Source: JANOZM01 sp031429355 | GTDB lineage: Bacteria; Pseudomonadota; Gammaproteobacteria; Burkholderiales; Burkholderiaceae_E | DNA: 64,000 nucleotides | Reading direction: 5' to 3' | Assembly (NCBI GenBank): GCA_031429355.1 | Contig: JANOZM010000004.1 | Span: forward strand, 124,001 to 188,000 | Shown here: piece by piece, positions 18,019-26,834 of the stretch | How the letters are laid out: every line of letters begins with the position of its first letter | Position numbering within the stretch: position 1 is the first letter of the stretch | Translations under genes and position numbers: made by a program | The notes under the pieces: model-generated | What the model was told of the DNA's origin: nothing | The model's input: only the letters and a program-made list of their open reading frames with translations | The model's database searches: none

Positions 18019-19556
18019 TGTGCCGACGGTGTTTGTAGTTGAGCCTTGAACTGTAACGCCTGCGCGACGTGACTTTTGCTGACTTGCTCGGCCCCTTGCA
18101 AATCTGCGACTGTTCGCGCAACTTTTAACACGCGGTGATAGGTACGTGCCGACCATCGCAAGCGTGCCATCGCAAGGCTAGCAATTTCGATTGCGCTATC
18201 GCTCAGTGCGGTGCATTCGTGTAATTCACCAGCAGTAAGTTCGCCATTTAATTTGCCTTGGCGTTTAACTTGCAGTTCGCGTGCAGCACAAACGCGTTGG
18301 CGAACGCGCTCGCTGCAATTTGGGTCGTCGCTAACGGACTGTGAGGGCGGCTTACAAAGCTCTTGTGCCGAAACCTCACGGATGCACACTTGCAGATCGA
18401 TTCGATCCATCAGCGGCCCAGAGATGCGCGATTGATAACGTATAACGTGCTCGGGTCGACAACGACAGCGCGATTGCCCGTAGTAACCACAAGGACAGGG
18501 ATTCATCGCGGCAATTAATTGAAATTGCGCGGGAAATTCCACACGGCGTTGAGCGCGGGCAATGTTAACGACGCCGGTCTCTAAAGGTTCGCGCAACATG
18601 TCTAAAACATGGCGATGGAACTCGGCGATTTCATCTAAAAAAAGCACGCCTTTATGGGCCAAACTAATTTCGCCGGGACGCGGATTTCCGCCGCCCCCTC
18701 CGCCCACTAACGCAGCCGCGCTCGCAGAATGGTGCGGATGACGGTAAGGACGTTGCTTCCAACGTGTTATATCAAGCTCACCTTGCAGGCTGGCTAGTGC
18801 GGCTGACTGTACTGCTTCATCTTCGGTCATCTCGGGCAGTAGGCTAGGCAAACACTGCGCTAACATCGATTTGCCACTTCCTGGTGGCCCTTGGAGTAAC
18901 AAGTGGTGTTGGCCCGCTGCTGCAATTTCTAAAGCTAGTTTGCCTTCGAGTTGACCACGCACATTGGCAAGCTCGTGTATATCTTGTGGCCTAGCTTCGG
19001 TATTTTGCGATGCATTGGTTGATGGGGGTTGTTCAACTTCAAAGCCTTTTAAATAGCGCAACACTTGTGCTAATGAATCCGCACCGGTAACGTCAGCTTT
19101 CGAAGCCAACCGAGCTTCGTCTAAGTTACCCAACGGAACAATTAATTTACGCGGCGGTTGATGTTGCGCCGAAGCTAACGCCATTGAAAGAATTCCGCGT
19201 ACGGGCTTTAATGCACCCGTTAAAGACAACTCGCCTACGCACTCGTAAGCGCTTAACCCTTGTGTCGGCAAATGTCCGTCAGCGGCCAAAATGCCAAGCG
19301 CGATCGGCAAATCGAACCGCCCAGAGTGTTTGGGTAAATCTGCTGGAGCCAAATTAACTGTAATGCGTCGCGAAGGAAACTCGAAGCCGCATTGTTGTAA
19401 AGCGGCTCGCACGCGGTCACGACTTTCGCGCACCTCGGCCTCGGGTAGACCCACAATAGTGAACCCCGGGAGCCCGTTTGCAAGATGGCACTCGACTGTG
19501 ACTTGCGGAGCTTGGGCACCACATACGGCGCGGGAGTTGATGATGGCTAAGGTCAT
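18015..19556 (-). CDS. comM: ComM/YifB Mg-chelatase-like AAA+ ATPase
   Basis: 513 aa, full family length. N-terminal Lon-substrate-like domain (FTIVGLPEAEVRESRDRVRAAL), Walker A GPPGSGKS at 223-230, Walker B GVLFLDEIAEF, a Gly-rich insertion before it, the CPCGYYG zinc-like cysteine motif and a C-terminal Mg-chelatase helical domain. In naturally transformable bacteria ComM is a hexameric helicase that extends branch migration during integration of taken-up DNA. Cytoplasmic. Its stop overlaps the start of the downstream EEP-fold gene (ATGA). Confidence 0.93.
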   Translation of the reverse strand: MTLAIINSRAVCGAQAPQVTVECHLANGLPGFTIVGLPEAEVRESRDRVRAALQQCGFEFPSRRITVNLAPADLPKHSGRFDLPIALGILAADGHLPTQGLSAYECVGELSLTGALKPVRGILSMALASAQHQPPRKLIVPLGNLDEARLASKADVTGADSLAQVLRYLKGFEVEQPPSTNASQNTEARPQDIHELANVRGQLEGKLALEIAAAGQHHLLLQGPPGSGKSMLAQCLPSLLPEMTEDEAVQSAALASLQGELDITRWKQRPYRHPHHSASAAALVGGGGGGNPRPGEISLAHKGVLFLDEIAEFHRHVLDMLREPLETGVVNIARAQRRVEFPAQFQLIAAMNPCPCGYYGQSRCRCRPEHVIRYQSRISGPLMDRIDLQVCIREVSAQELCKPPSQSVSDDPNCSERVRQRVCAARELQVKRQGKLNGELTAGELHECTALSDSAIEIASLAMARLRWSARTYHRVLKVARTVADLQGAEQVSKSHVAQALQFKAQLQTPSAQ

Positions 19557-19631
19557 TGCTTATTCTTTGGAGAAAAAACAACTTTATCCGTCGAATAAAC
19601 GGGTGTCTATTAGCCTAAAGGACTAGGACTT

Positions 19632-19870
19632 ATGATGTTCCTTGCTTTGATGGCAAATCTGCGGTGCCTGTAAAAAGTTCTAAGTAAACTAAAAAGTACG
19701 TTGATTGCTTGCACAATGTTTTCCCGCAATTTAGGAATATCACGACGCTGTTACTTAGAGCGCTTAAGCGAATGCACGACCGACATCGATGGTTAAAAAT
19801 TTATTGGCAATGATGTTCCTGTAAACTTCAGCGGTGACTAAAAAGTCACATAAAATGCAGATTGCTTACA
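19632..19870. repeat. Imperfect duplicated element with palindromes upstream of the BLUF gene
   Basis: The 379-nt gap between comM and the BLUF gene holds no ORF but contains two related blocks. Shared pieces are ATGATGTTCCT (19632 and 19810), TGTAAA (19669 and 19820), an ACTAAAAAGT core (19689 and 19837) and GATTGCTT (19703 and 19860). The second core lies in a perfect palindrome, GTGACT-AAAA-AGTCAC at 19834-19849. The first copy (19684-19699, GTAAACTAAAAAGTAC) is degenerate. They could be operators for the BLUF gene or remains of insertion-sequence terminal repeats. Confidence 0.5.
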
Positions 19871-19935
19871 AAATCACTGAGCATCTTGCGCCATAAGTAT
19901 TCACCAACAGACACGGTAAAACCCCGGACACACAT

Positions 19936-21105
19936 ATGTTAATAACCAGCAGCCGCCCACTTTCAAGAGAGCCTACTTTTGGACCCAGCGCTAATGTGCC
20001 GGGCGCTTGGTTAACTTCGTTAGCGTATCGCAGCCGGGCGCGAAAGCCCCAGGACCAAACTAGTCTGGATCGGCTAGTTGAGGGTTCGCAAGTGCGTAAC
20101 AGAGAGCACTCGATTACAGGGCAACTGACCTACCAAGACCAACGGTTTTTTCAGTGGATCGAAGGCCCCGGCGACCAAGTGGCAAGACTGTGGGAGTCAA
20201 TCAAACAAGACGATCGGCATAGCGATATCGAGGTTTTAGGCAACCAGCAAATTCCCGCGCGGTTTTTTGGCGATTGGAATATGAAGCTTGAAATCAATTC
20301 TGGAGATTTTTCGATATCGAAACCCGCAGCTCAAGCAAAGCCGGTGTTGCAAGAGTTGGTCAAAAAAGTGGTGATTCCACAACTCGTTGCACGGCACAGC
20401 GGTGAAACAAAAAAATTGGCGCTGCCTAGGGCGCATAAACAAGTTAATGAACTAGCCAATTTGTTGATTGCCAACGATGCGAATGCAGCGCTGCAATTGT
20501 TTGCAGAAATTCATAGCCAGGTCCCATTACTAGATCAATTTTATTTAACAGTCATTGAACCTACAGCGCGTGCCTTGGGCGATTTTTGGATGGCCGAAGG
20601 TACCGAAGTTGCGATAACGGCAGCCTTGTGTCGGTTGCAAACTGCGGTGCGTTCCATCGGCAGTATTTCGCCGTGGCAAGGCGCAAGCGACGGATCGATG
20701 AAAGCGGTATTGGTAGCACCTCAGCCCGGTGAAATTCATATGCTTGGTGCAGTGTTAGACGACGACTTGTTATGGCGTGCGGGCTGGCAAACGCAGTGCG
20801 AGTTTCCTAAGACCGATAAAGCGATTCAGAAACTAGTTGCTAACACTTGGTTTGACGCACTCGATTTAAGTTTAAGCGTTGCCTTCAGTCGCGAGCAATG
20901 GCTGCCGCGTATGACAGAGACTATCGCCAAAGCGCGCATTGCTTCTTGTAACCCTGAGTTAGTCGTTGTTGTCGGTGGGCGCGTTTTTTACGAACAACCT
21001 GGCCTCGGGAAATCTGTTGGTGCAAACGGCTCTAGCGCTAGCTCAGTCGATGTCGGTGATTTGATCATGCGTGAGCTGGTGGCAACAACGAAACTTCGTC
21101 ACTAA
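19936..21105 (+). CDS. BLUF blue-light sensor with C-terminal B12-binding-like domain
   Basis: 389 aa, cytoplasmic. The BLUF domain (about 23-130) has all flavin-pocket residues at the same spacing as AppA: Y31, N55, Q73, W114 and M116 correspond to AppA Y21, N45, Q63, W104 and M106. The C-terminal half resembles the helical cap and B12-binding or SCHIC domain of AppA, CarH and LitR: LGDFWMAEGTEVAIT (about 215-229), then PQPGEIHMLG with an ExHxxG motif (E266, H268). Family knowledge says AppA combines light and redox/tetrapyrrole sensing to antagonise a repressor. No PpsR-like repressor or photosynthesis gene is nearby, so the partner is unknown. A cobalamin or heme ligand is inferred. Preceded by duplicated operator-like sequence. 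Confidence 0.9.
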   Translation: MLITSSRPLSREPTFGPSANVPGAWLTSLAYRSRARKPQDQTSLDRLVEGSQVRNREHSITGQLTYQDQRFFQWIEGPGDQVARLWESIKQDDRHSDIEVLGNQQIPARFFGDWNMKLEINSGDFSISKPAAQAKPVLQELVKKVVIPQLVARHSGETKKLALPRAHKQVNELANLLIANDANAALQLFAEIHSQVPLLDQFYLTVIEPTARALGDFWMAEGTEVAITAALCRLQTAVRSIGSISPWQGASDGSMKAVLVAPQPGEIHMLGAVLDDDLLWRAGWQTQCEFPKTDKAIQKLVANTWFDALDLSLSVAFSREQWLPRMTETIAKARIASCNPELVVVVGGRVFYEQPGLGKSVGANGSSASSVDVGDLIMRELVATTKLRH

Positions 21106-21133
21106 GAAGTTTTGCGGTTAATTTAGTTTACTT

Positions 21134-22459
21134 TCAGCGCATTCCCAAAGCGGCCTTTACAATCGCATTTAAATTGACTTTTGCATTCAGTTTTACAGCG
21201 AGCAAAAATAACCCGGCTGCTTTACGCTGAAGTAACAAAATCGAAGTAGCCGGAATGTGTGCAAAGTCTGGGTCGTTGATTAAACCAAACGCCAAACGAT
21301 TGAGCCTTATCGGTAGATCTGATTGCGCAAAATCGTAGTCGCCTTCGTATCCTTGAATTTCGAAAGCAATACTAAAAATTTGCATCACCTGCGCCTTGTG
21401 ATGGGGTGCCGTGTCTTCGTCAAAATAGCCTAAGGCCTGAGCTGCCGCTTGTACTTTACTCTCGTCGTTATTCATTGCTGCTTTGACCAACTTTTTTAAT
21501 TGTGCAGTCGTTGCGATTGAGTACTCGTAAACGGCACCAAAATCTAACAGCACAATTTGCTTGGTTTGGATGCAATAGCGATAATTCGCAAAATTAGGAT
21601 CAGTTTGCACCATACGAAATTCAAACAGTTCGCGCATAAACAACGCGAACAGATGCTCGATGATTAGATTTTTTTGCGCTTGTGGAAGGGCGGTTAAATC
21701 GTCCATTGGTACGCTGTCAATGAAACTCATTGCAAGCAGGTCGGTCGTACTGAGGCCTTCGTCCCAACAAGGAACACAAAACTGCGGATCGTCTTTTAGC
21801 AGCTCATGAAACTGCTTTAAAAAGTTGCCTTCACGCAAATAATCAGTCTCGTTATGTAGCTGTTTTTTTGCGTCTTTAAGCAACGACTTTAAATCTACTT
21901 GGCTAGGCACTAAGCCAGAAAAAGATAGCAAACCTGCAACGTTATCCACATCGCTGTCGATGCTTTTTCTTACCCCTGGATATTGCAACTTAATTGCCAG
22001 TGCTCGACCGTCTTTGCTAACAGCGCGATGCACCTGCCCGATTGATGCTGCCGCAATTGGTGAGAGATCAAATGACTTAACGCGCTTGCGCCAGGCTTTA
22101 CCCCATTGTTTAGTTAAAACGTCTTCGACTTGGGTGCTAGGCATCGCGCTGGCGTTGGCTTGCAACGCGCTTAAAATTGCCGCCAATTCGGGTGGAATGA
22201 TATCGCCTGAATCCATCGATAAAAGCTGCCCTAATTTCATGGCTGCGCCGCGCATTTGCGATAACTGTTTAACAACGCGACGTGCATTGGCTGGCGTCAG
22301 CAGTAAAGAACTTAGTTTTGGTCTACGTCCCGAAGCAAGTTGCACGGCGCCGTTCTTAATCATGCTGCCAACGATGCCGGTAGTTAGTAAGCCAAACTTT
22401 GCAAACCGCGTGATGCGGCCACTGGGCACTGTAATTCCATCGTTTTTTCTCTCTGCCAT
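21134..22459 (-). CDS. ABC1/UbiB (AarF/COQ8) family atypical kinase-like protein
   Basis: 441 aa. Hallmark KxGQ sequence (AMKLGQLLSMD, about 93-103), AAASIGQVHRA (alanine-rich loop), LAIKLQYPGV (ATP lysine), YLREGNFLKQF, and a kinase-like LLDFGAVYEY in place of DFG. Family members support ubiquinone or other lipid metabolism and are often ATPases rather than protein kinases. There is no clear C-terminal membrane pair of the UbiB type, so it is closer to the soluble COQ8-like branch. Convergent with the BLUF gene, with no evident operon partner. Confidence 0.88.
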   Translation of the reverse strand: MAERKNDGITVPSGRITRFAKFGLLTTGIVGSMIKNGAVQLASGRRPKLSSLLLTPANARRVVKQLSQMRGAAMKLGQLLSMDSGDIIPPELAAILSALQANASAMPSTQVEDVLTKQWGKAWRKRVKSFDLSPIAAASIGQVHRAVSKDGRALAIKLQYPGVRKSIDSDVDNVAGLLSFSGLVPSQVDLKSLLKDAKKQLHNETDYLREGNFLKQFHELLKDDPQFCVPCWDEGLSTTDLLAMSFIDSVPMDDLTALPQAQKNLIIEHLFALFMRELFEFRMVQTDPNFANYRYCIQTKQIVLLDFGAVYEYSIATTAQLKKLVKAAMNNDESKVQAAAQALGYFDEDTAPHHKAQVMQIFSIAFEIQGYEGDYDFAQSDLPIRLNRLAFGLINDPDFAHIPATSILLLQRKAAGLFLLAVKLNAKVNLNAIVKAALGMR

Positions 22460-22721
22460 AGCAACGAGGTTAACCGACTTGTATTCGATTTTGTTGCGAC
22501 ATGAAAGTTAAAAACGGGTTAATGCGGCTTAGCTGCCGCGCGCGTTACGTTTTTGTTTTGTAGATTTGGATGAAAGATTCGTTCCAATTAAGATCTAATT
22601 TATCCATGCCACTAGTGTATAAAATAGCGATAGTTTTTATTGCGTAATCAGCCTGGACCCGATACTTCGGACCAGCAAAACTTCGACAAACCCTAACGCC
22701 TCAGCAAAGTAGAGTAATAAA

Positions 22722-24653
22722 ATGCAATTTCACTCAAACGGATTTGGATCGGACGATCCCAGTGTTTCGGACGCGGCGGTCCTTGCGCCCACGCCTTTTG
22801 CAAGCCTGCCTAGTGAAGCCGATGTTTTAATTGTGGGTTGCGGTCCTGCGGGTCTTACGCTAGCCGCGCAATTGGCAGCATTCCCAAAAATTCGCACCGT
22901 CATTGTCGATCAAAAAAATGGTCCTTTAAAATTAGGACAAGCCGATGGTATAGCGTGTCGAACAATGGAAATGTTTGAGGCCTTTGGTTTTGCACATCGC
23001 GTGCTTAACGAAGCGTATTGGGTAAATGAAACTACTTTTTGGAAACCTGAAGTTATCACTGAAGCTGGGGTTGCAGGCGGCGCAAGCGGTAGCCACATTG
23101 TTCGCAGCGGCCGCGTTCCCGATGTAGAAGAAGGACTTTCGCACATGCCTCACGTCATCCTAAATCAGGCACGCGTGCACGATTTTTATCTTGAAAAAAT
23201 GCGCAAGTCTCCTTCAACGCTGGTGCCGCATTACTGTCGTCGCCTGTTAAACCTTGAACGCGATCCGAATGATTCAGCGAAGCACCCCATTACTGCCCAA
23301 TTTGAATTAAAGCGCGAAGGACAAGAGGCAATTGTAGAAACGATTCGTGCTCGCTATTTAGTTGGTTGCGATGGTGCGCGTAGTAGCGTGCGGCAATCAA
23401 TGGGCCTTACCCTCAAAGGTGATTCAGCCAATCACGCTTGGGGCGTTATGGATGTACTAGTCGACAGCAACTTCCCGGACATTCGTTTTAAATCACTAAT
23501 TCAATCAGCCAATGAAGGCACTATCTTAATAATTCCGCGTGAAGGTGGCTACTTGGTGCGCTTGTATGTAGAGTTAGACAAGCTTAATCCCAACGAGCGT
23601 GTGTCAGCGCGCAACATTACAATCGAGCAATTGATTGCAGCGGCCCAACGAATTTTAAATCCCTACACCCTCGATGTAAAAGAAGTGGCGTGGTGGTCCG
23701 CATACGAAATTGGTCAACGCTTATGCGATCGTTTTGACGATTTAAAAGATGATGAAATCGCGACACGCTTACCGCATATTTTTATCGCCGGTGATGCCTG
23801 CCACACGCATAGCCCAAAAGCCGGCCAAGGCATGAATGTATCAATGCAAGATGCATTTAATATTGGTTGGAAACTAGCCGCGGTATTGCAAGGCCGTAGC
23901 CCACCGAGCCTATTACACACCTATTCGGCAGAGCGCCAAGCCGTAGCGAAAGAGTTAATCGACTTTGATCGCGAATGGGCCGCTATGTTAAGTGGCGGCG
24001 GTAGTGCTGCCGACCCCAATGCCGTGCAGCGTTACTTTGTGCAGCACGGTCGTTATACGGCTGGCACTGCGACGCAGTACAAACCGTCGTTGCTTACCGA
24101 TTCAGCGACTCACCAGCATTTAGCTGGTGGCCTGAAAATAGGCACCCGCTTTCATTCGGCTCCAGTGATGCGCATTGGTGATGGCAGACAGGTTCAGTTA
24201 GGCGATACGCTAGTGGCTGATGGTCGATGGCGTTTGATTGCATTTGCAGGTGATAGTGATAAAGCCGAAGCAGGCTCGCCGCTAGAAACCCTTTGCAGTT
24301 TTTTATTAAACTCACCCAAGTCGCCTCTTAAACAATTTACGCCAATCGGCGCTAATGTAGACGCTGTTTTTGACGTCCGCGCAGTGTTTCAACACAGTCA
24401 TCATTCACTCGCCATAACAACAATGCCGGAACTTTTGTTTCCCAAAAAGGGGCGTTACGGGCTACGTGATTATGAAAAAGTTTTTTGTGCGCTCGATGAT
24501 GCAAAGCAAAATATTTATGCGATGCGTAGCATCAACAAAGAAGTGGGTTGTTTAGTTGTTGTGCGCCCAGATCAATATATTTCACAGGTTCTGCCAATAG
24601 GCGAGACCGACGGTCTTACAAACTTCTTTACTAGTTTTATGCGGCGAACTTAA
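22722..24653 (+). CDS. mobA: FAD-dependent aromatic hydroxylase, 3-hydroxybenzoate 4-monooxygenase type
   Basis: 643-aa flavoprotein monooxygenase. Seen: the Rossmann motif GCGPAGLTLAAQL (about 40-52), the substrate-side KLGQADGIACRTMEMFEAFGF segment, the second FAD motif GDACHTHSPKAGQGMN, and a long C-terminal thioredoxin-like domain found in phenol 2-monooxygenase and MobA. Likely reaction: NADPH-dependent hydroxylation of 3-hydroxybenzoate to protocatechuate, or a close phenolic substrate. No ring-cleavage genes are present in the window. The gene symbol reflects family resemblance, and substrate preference is not proved by sequence. Confidence 0.82.
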   Translation: MQFHSNGFGSDDPSVSDAAVLAPTPFASLPSEADVLIVGCGPAGLTLAAQLAAFPKIRTVIVDQKNGPLKLGQADGIACRTMEMFEAFGFAHRVLNEAYWVNETTFWKPEVITEAGVAGGASGSHIVRSGRVPDVEEGLSHMPHVILNQARVHDFYLEKMRKSPSTLVPHYCRRLLNLERDPNDSAKHPITAQFELKREGQEAIVETIRARYLVGCDGARSSVRQSMGLTLKGDSANHAWGVMDVLVDSNFPDIRFKSLIQSANEGTILIIPREGGYLVRLYVELDKLNPNERVSARNITIEQLIAAAQRILNPYTLDVKEVAWWSAYEIGQRLCDRFDDLKDDEIATRLPHIFIAGDACHTHSPKAGQGMNVSMQDAFNIGWKLAAVLQGRSPPSLLHTYSAERQAVAKELIDFDREWAAMLSGGGSAADPNAVQRYFVQHGRYTAGTATQYKPSLLTDSATHQHLAGGLKIGTRFHSAPVMRIGDGRQVQLGDTLVADGRWRLIAFAGDSDKAEAGSPLETLCSFLLNSPKSPLKQFTPIGANVDAVFDVRAVFQHSHHSLAITTMPELLFPKKGRYGLRDYEKVFCALDDAKQNIYAMRSINKEVGCLVVVRPDQYISQVLPIGETDGLTNFFTSFMRRT

Positions 24654-24656
24654 TAA

Positions 24657-25934
24657 CTAACGAGTGCGGCGGCGGGCTGTTAAACCAAATGCGGCAACGC
24701 CTAATAGCATCAACGCGTAAGTTTGTGGTTCTGGCACTCGGTTAATTTGTAGTGCAGTGAATTGAGTAAATTGGTTGGCTCCAAAATTATTGTCGGAAAC
24801 TAAGATCAAGCTTTCTCTGCCATTAAAATTTGGCCCAAGCGTAATGCCTTCGATATTATCTAATGCCAAGAAACTTCCATCGTCGTTTTGCAAGGTAGAC
24901 AAATCGAGCAATAACGTTTTGTTTACAGAATTTATGGTTTGATTGGCGATCGAATCTAACAACGAAACATCAGTGGCATTTCGGGCGTCTACATAAAATA
25001 AACGTATCGTATTTCCGGTCGGTAAACCGTTGGTAGTTGCCGACACGCCCGGTGTTTGTGCGCCAACTGCAAACGAGCGCTCAATCGAAATGAATTGGCG
25101 ATCACCGATAGCAACAAAATCAGTCAAACCATTTGTAGCAAACTGAGTAGATGGAGTGGGTCCGATAACCACAGGCGCCACATCGTAAATATATTCAGCA
25201 GCAGACGCGCCACTGGCAATATCAAACGCAATGATTCGTGATCGTGAACCGTTGCCTACGGTTGAAGGCAAGCTGTCTTGCGCTAATGCGTTTTCCGTAG
25301 CTGCATAAAGGGTGCGACCATCGGTTGATATTGCAAGGCTTTCAAAAGCCAGATTGTTGTAAACGCCTTTGTCGCCAGCAGTTAAACCGCTATTTGAACC
25401 TGAGGGGTTGTAGCGGGTCGGCACCGAAAAATCGCGACTATAACTTCCATCCAAATTCATTGCACGTACAGTTGGGTTTTGAAATCCCGCGCTGGAGCGT
25501 TGGCCTTCATTGGACCAGTACAGCATATTGCGAGCTGCATCGAAACGCATACCCTCTGGGTCTACGGTATTAGCCGCAAAGCTGCCACCGCTTGGTGTTT
25601 GAATTGTTGTAACAGCGTTAAACACGACGCCGACGTTTCCAGGTGTTTGCGACCGCTGAAACTGACCCAAACTTAGGCTTAAATTGTAATAGCGCGAAGG
25701 GTTGATCGTACCGCGGTCATCGCTAATTGCAACGTACCGATTTTGGCTGGCAACATAGTCAATTGAAGACAAGCCGCCAATTGTTGTACCGTTATAGAGG
25801 GTCCCGCTTGGGATGATTTGTTGTCCAATGTACGACAATGAAAAGTCGGCTGATTGAGCACCCGAGTGAATCATTGAACTGGTTACAAAGGCAATGCATA
25901 AAACCGCGCGATTCGTTGACATTGGAACGTCCAT
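24657..25934 (-). CDS. Secreted esterase-like/phytase-fold protein with PEP-CTERM sorting signal
   Basis: 425 aa. N-terminal signal peptide (hydrophobic stretch in the first 30 residues, cut near SGAQSA). The body matches the 'esterase-like activity of phytase' beta-propeller family: GGLSSIDYVASQNRYVAISDDRG, DPEGMRFD, NEGQR and NIEGITLGP. The C-terminus is a textbook PEP-CTERM: VPEPQ, a hydrophobic helix (TYALMLLGVAAFGL) and TARRRTR. Exosortase cleaves such tags and sends proteins to the envelope or exopolysaccharide; no exosortase gene is in this window. Start could be the second Met four codons in. Convergent with mobA, 3 nt apart. Confidence 0.88.
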   Translation of the reverse strand: MDVPMSTNRAVLCIAFVTSSMIHSGAQSADFSLSYIGQQIIPSGTLYNGTTIGGLSSIDYVASQNRYVAISDDRGTINPSRYYNLSLSLGQFQRSQTPGNVGVVFNAVTTIQTPSGGSFAANTVDPEGMRFDAARNMLYWSNEGQRSSAGFQNPTVRAMNLDGSYSRDFSVPTRYNPSGSNSGLTAGDKGVYNNLAFESLAISTDGRTLYAATENALAQDSLPSTVGNGSRSRIIAFDIASGASAAEYIYDVAPVVIGPTPSTQFATNGLTDFVAIGDRQFISIERSFAVGAQTPGVSATTNGLPTGNTIRLFYVDARNATDVSLLDSIANQTINSVNKTLLLDLSTLQNDDGSFLALDNIEGITLGPNFNGRESLILVSDNNFGANQFTQFTALQINRVPEPQTYALMLLGVAAFGLTARRRTR

Positions 25935-26059
25935 AAAGATAGTTATGGACTGAAAGGATAAGAGCTAATTGTTCAATTTTTGTGACGGTTAGCTAACGAA
26001 AACACTCAATGATCGTTGTATAAAGCAAAATCAAGGTAACCCGTCAAAGAAGCCGTTCA

Positions 26060-26287
26060 ATGAAACAACTCCACCAAGCCAGTTCAATGCTCGAAGGGCA
26101 AATGCTGCAAGATCTTTTGAAGCAAGAAGGGATTGTGTGTTTTTTAGGCGGTTCTTATTTGCAAGGAGCCGTAGGCGAATTGCCCGCAAATGGGCTAATT
26201 CGTTTATTTGTTGATGTAGACGATTGGAGTCGAGCAGAACGCATTATTAAAAGCTGGATGGCAGCGCCACCGATAAACGACGAATAA
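26060..26287 (+). CDS. DUF2007-type small signal-transducing-like protein
   Basis: 75 aa with the DUF2007 pattern: a helix (SMLEGQMLQDLLKQEGI), a beta turn (FLGGSYLQGAVGELP) and a terminal strand-helix (IRLFVDVDDWSRAERIIKSW). The fold resembles the ferredoxin-like P-II class, but the function is unknown. Convergent with ubiK, 53 nt away. Confidence 0.8.
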   Translation: MKQLHQASSMLEGQMLQDLLKQEGIVCFLGGSYLQGAVGELPANGLIRLFVDVDDWSRAERIIKSWMAAPPINDE

Positions 26288-26340
26288 AGCGACGTGGGTC
26301 AACTCGGTAAGTAAAAACGAAATCTTTAAAACCCGATGAG

Positions 26341-26574
26341 CTAACGTTTTTGTTCTAGCTCTGCAACTTTACGCTCTAACGCATCCAACTTCTCACGCGA
26401 GCGTTGCAGCAACTCGCGTTGCAATTCGAACTCTTCACGGGTAACCAAATCCATTTTGCGCAAAGTCTGCGCCATCAACTCTTTAACGTTGCGCTCGATA
26501 TCGGCAGCTGGGCTGTTTTTAAACAGTTCACCTACTTTGGCCTGTACATCTTCAAAGAAATTTTGTCGGTTCAT
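26341..26574 (-). CDS. ubiK: Ubiquinone biosynthesis accessory factor (BMFP family)
   Basis: 77 aa, the typical size of UbiK/YqiC. N-terminal amphipathic helix (NFFEDVQAKVGELFKNSP) followed by a C-terminal coiled coil (VTREEFELQRELLQRSREKLDALERKVAELE), the arrangement that trimerises and binds membranes. In enterobacteria UbiK with UbiJ aids aerobic ubiquinone synthesis. Divergent from the nitrogen-control promoter region of the porin-glnK-amtB cluster. Confidence 0.88.
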   Translation of the reverse strand: MNRQNFFEDVQAKVGELFKNSPAADIERNVKELMAQTLRKMDLVTREEFELQRELLQRSREKLDALERKVAELEQKR

Positions 26575-26668
26575 AATGCAATGTTAGCACTGGCTTGCAT
26601 AAATTAGTAGCCGATTTATAGTGACTCATTCGGTATGCACGCCAACGATGTACCTCTGCCCAAGTGGG

Positions 26669-26714
26669 TGCGCCCAATTTTGGGGCGTCGAACTAGGAAG
26701 CCCCGTGTTGGGGC
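26669..26714. promoter_or_regulatory. Candidate NtrC binding sites
   Basis: Two adjacent dyads upstream of the sigma-54 promoter. The clearer one, GCCCC-GTGTT-GGGGC at 26700-26714, has the 5-5-5 geometry of NtrC sites (GCACC-N5-GGTGC) with one changed base per arm. The other (GCGCC...GGGGC, about 26670-26685) has a 7-nt spacer. Placement 60-110 nt upstream of the -24 element suits an enhancer. The first dyad could instead act as a hairpin at the RNA level. Confidence 0.4.
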
Positions 26715-26775
26715 GTTTACTCTTTAAAACTACCCATTTGTTCAGGTCTTACTTCGTAAGTCCCTGATTCTTCCC

Positions 26776-26792
26776 CTGGCACGATCTGTGCA
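26776..26792 (+). promoter_or_regulatory. Sigma-54 (RpoN) promoter for porin-glnK-amtB
   Basis: CTGGCACGATCTGTGCA contains the -24 TGGCACG and a -12 GTGC with the invariant GG-N10-GC spacing. Only one base of the TTGC box differs from consensus. It lies about 43 nt upstream of the porin ATG, a sensible leader length, and is oriented towards nitrogen-regulated genes. Confidence 0.8.
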
Positions 26793-26834
26793 CTGTCTCC
26801 TTACTATTTGTCGATTACCCCTCTTGGAGACCAA

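Noticed and set aside
18019..18156. Longer start for the EEP-fold protein
   Set aside because: Lies entirely in comM coding sequence and precedes the signal peptide; ATG 18018 forms an ATGA overlap.
19669..19699. PpsR-type TGT-N12-ACA operator before the BLUF gene
   Set aside because: The spacing and half-sites do not match; only an ACTAAAAAGT core recurs.
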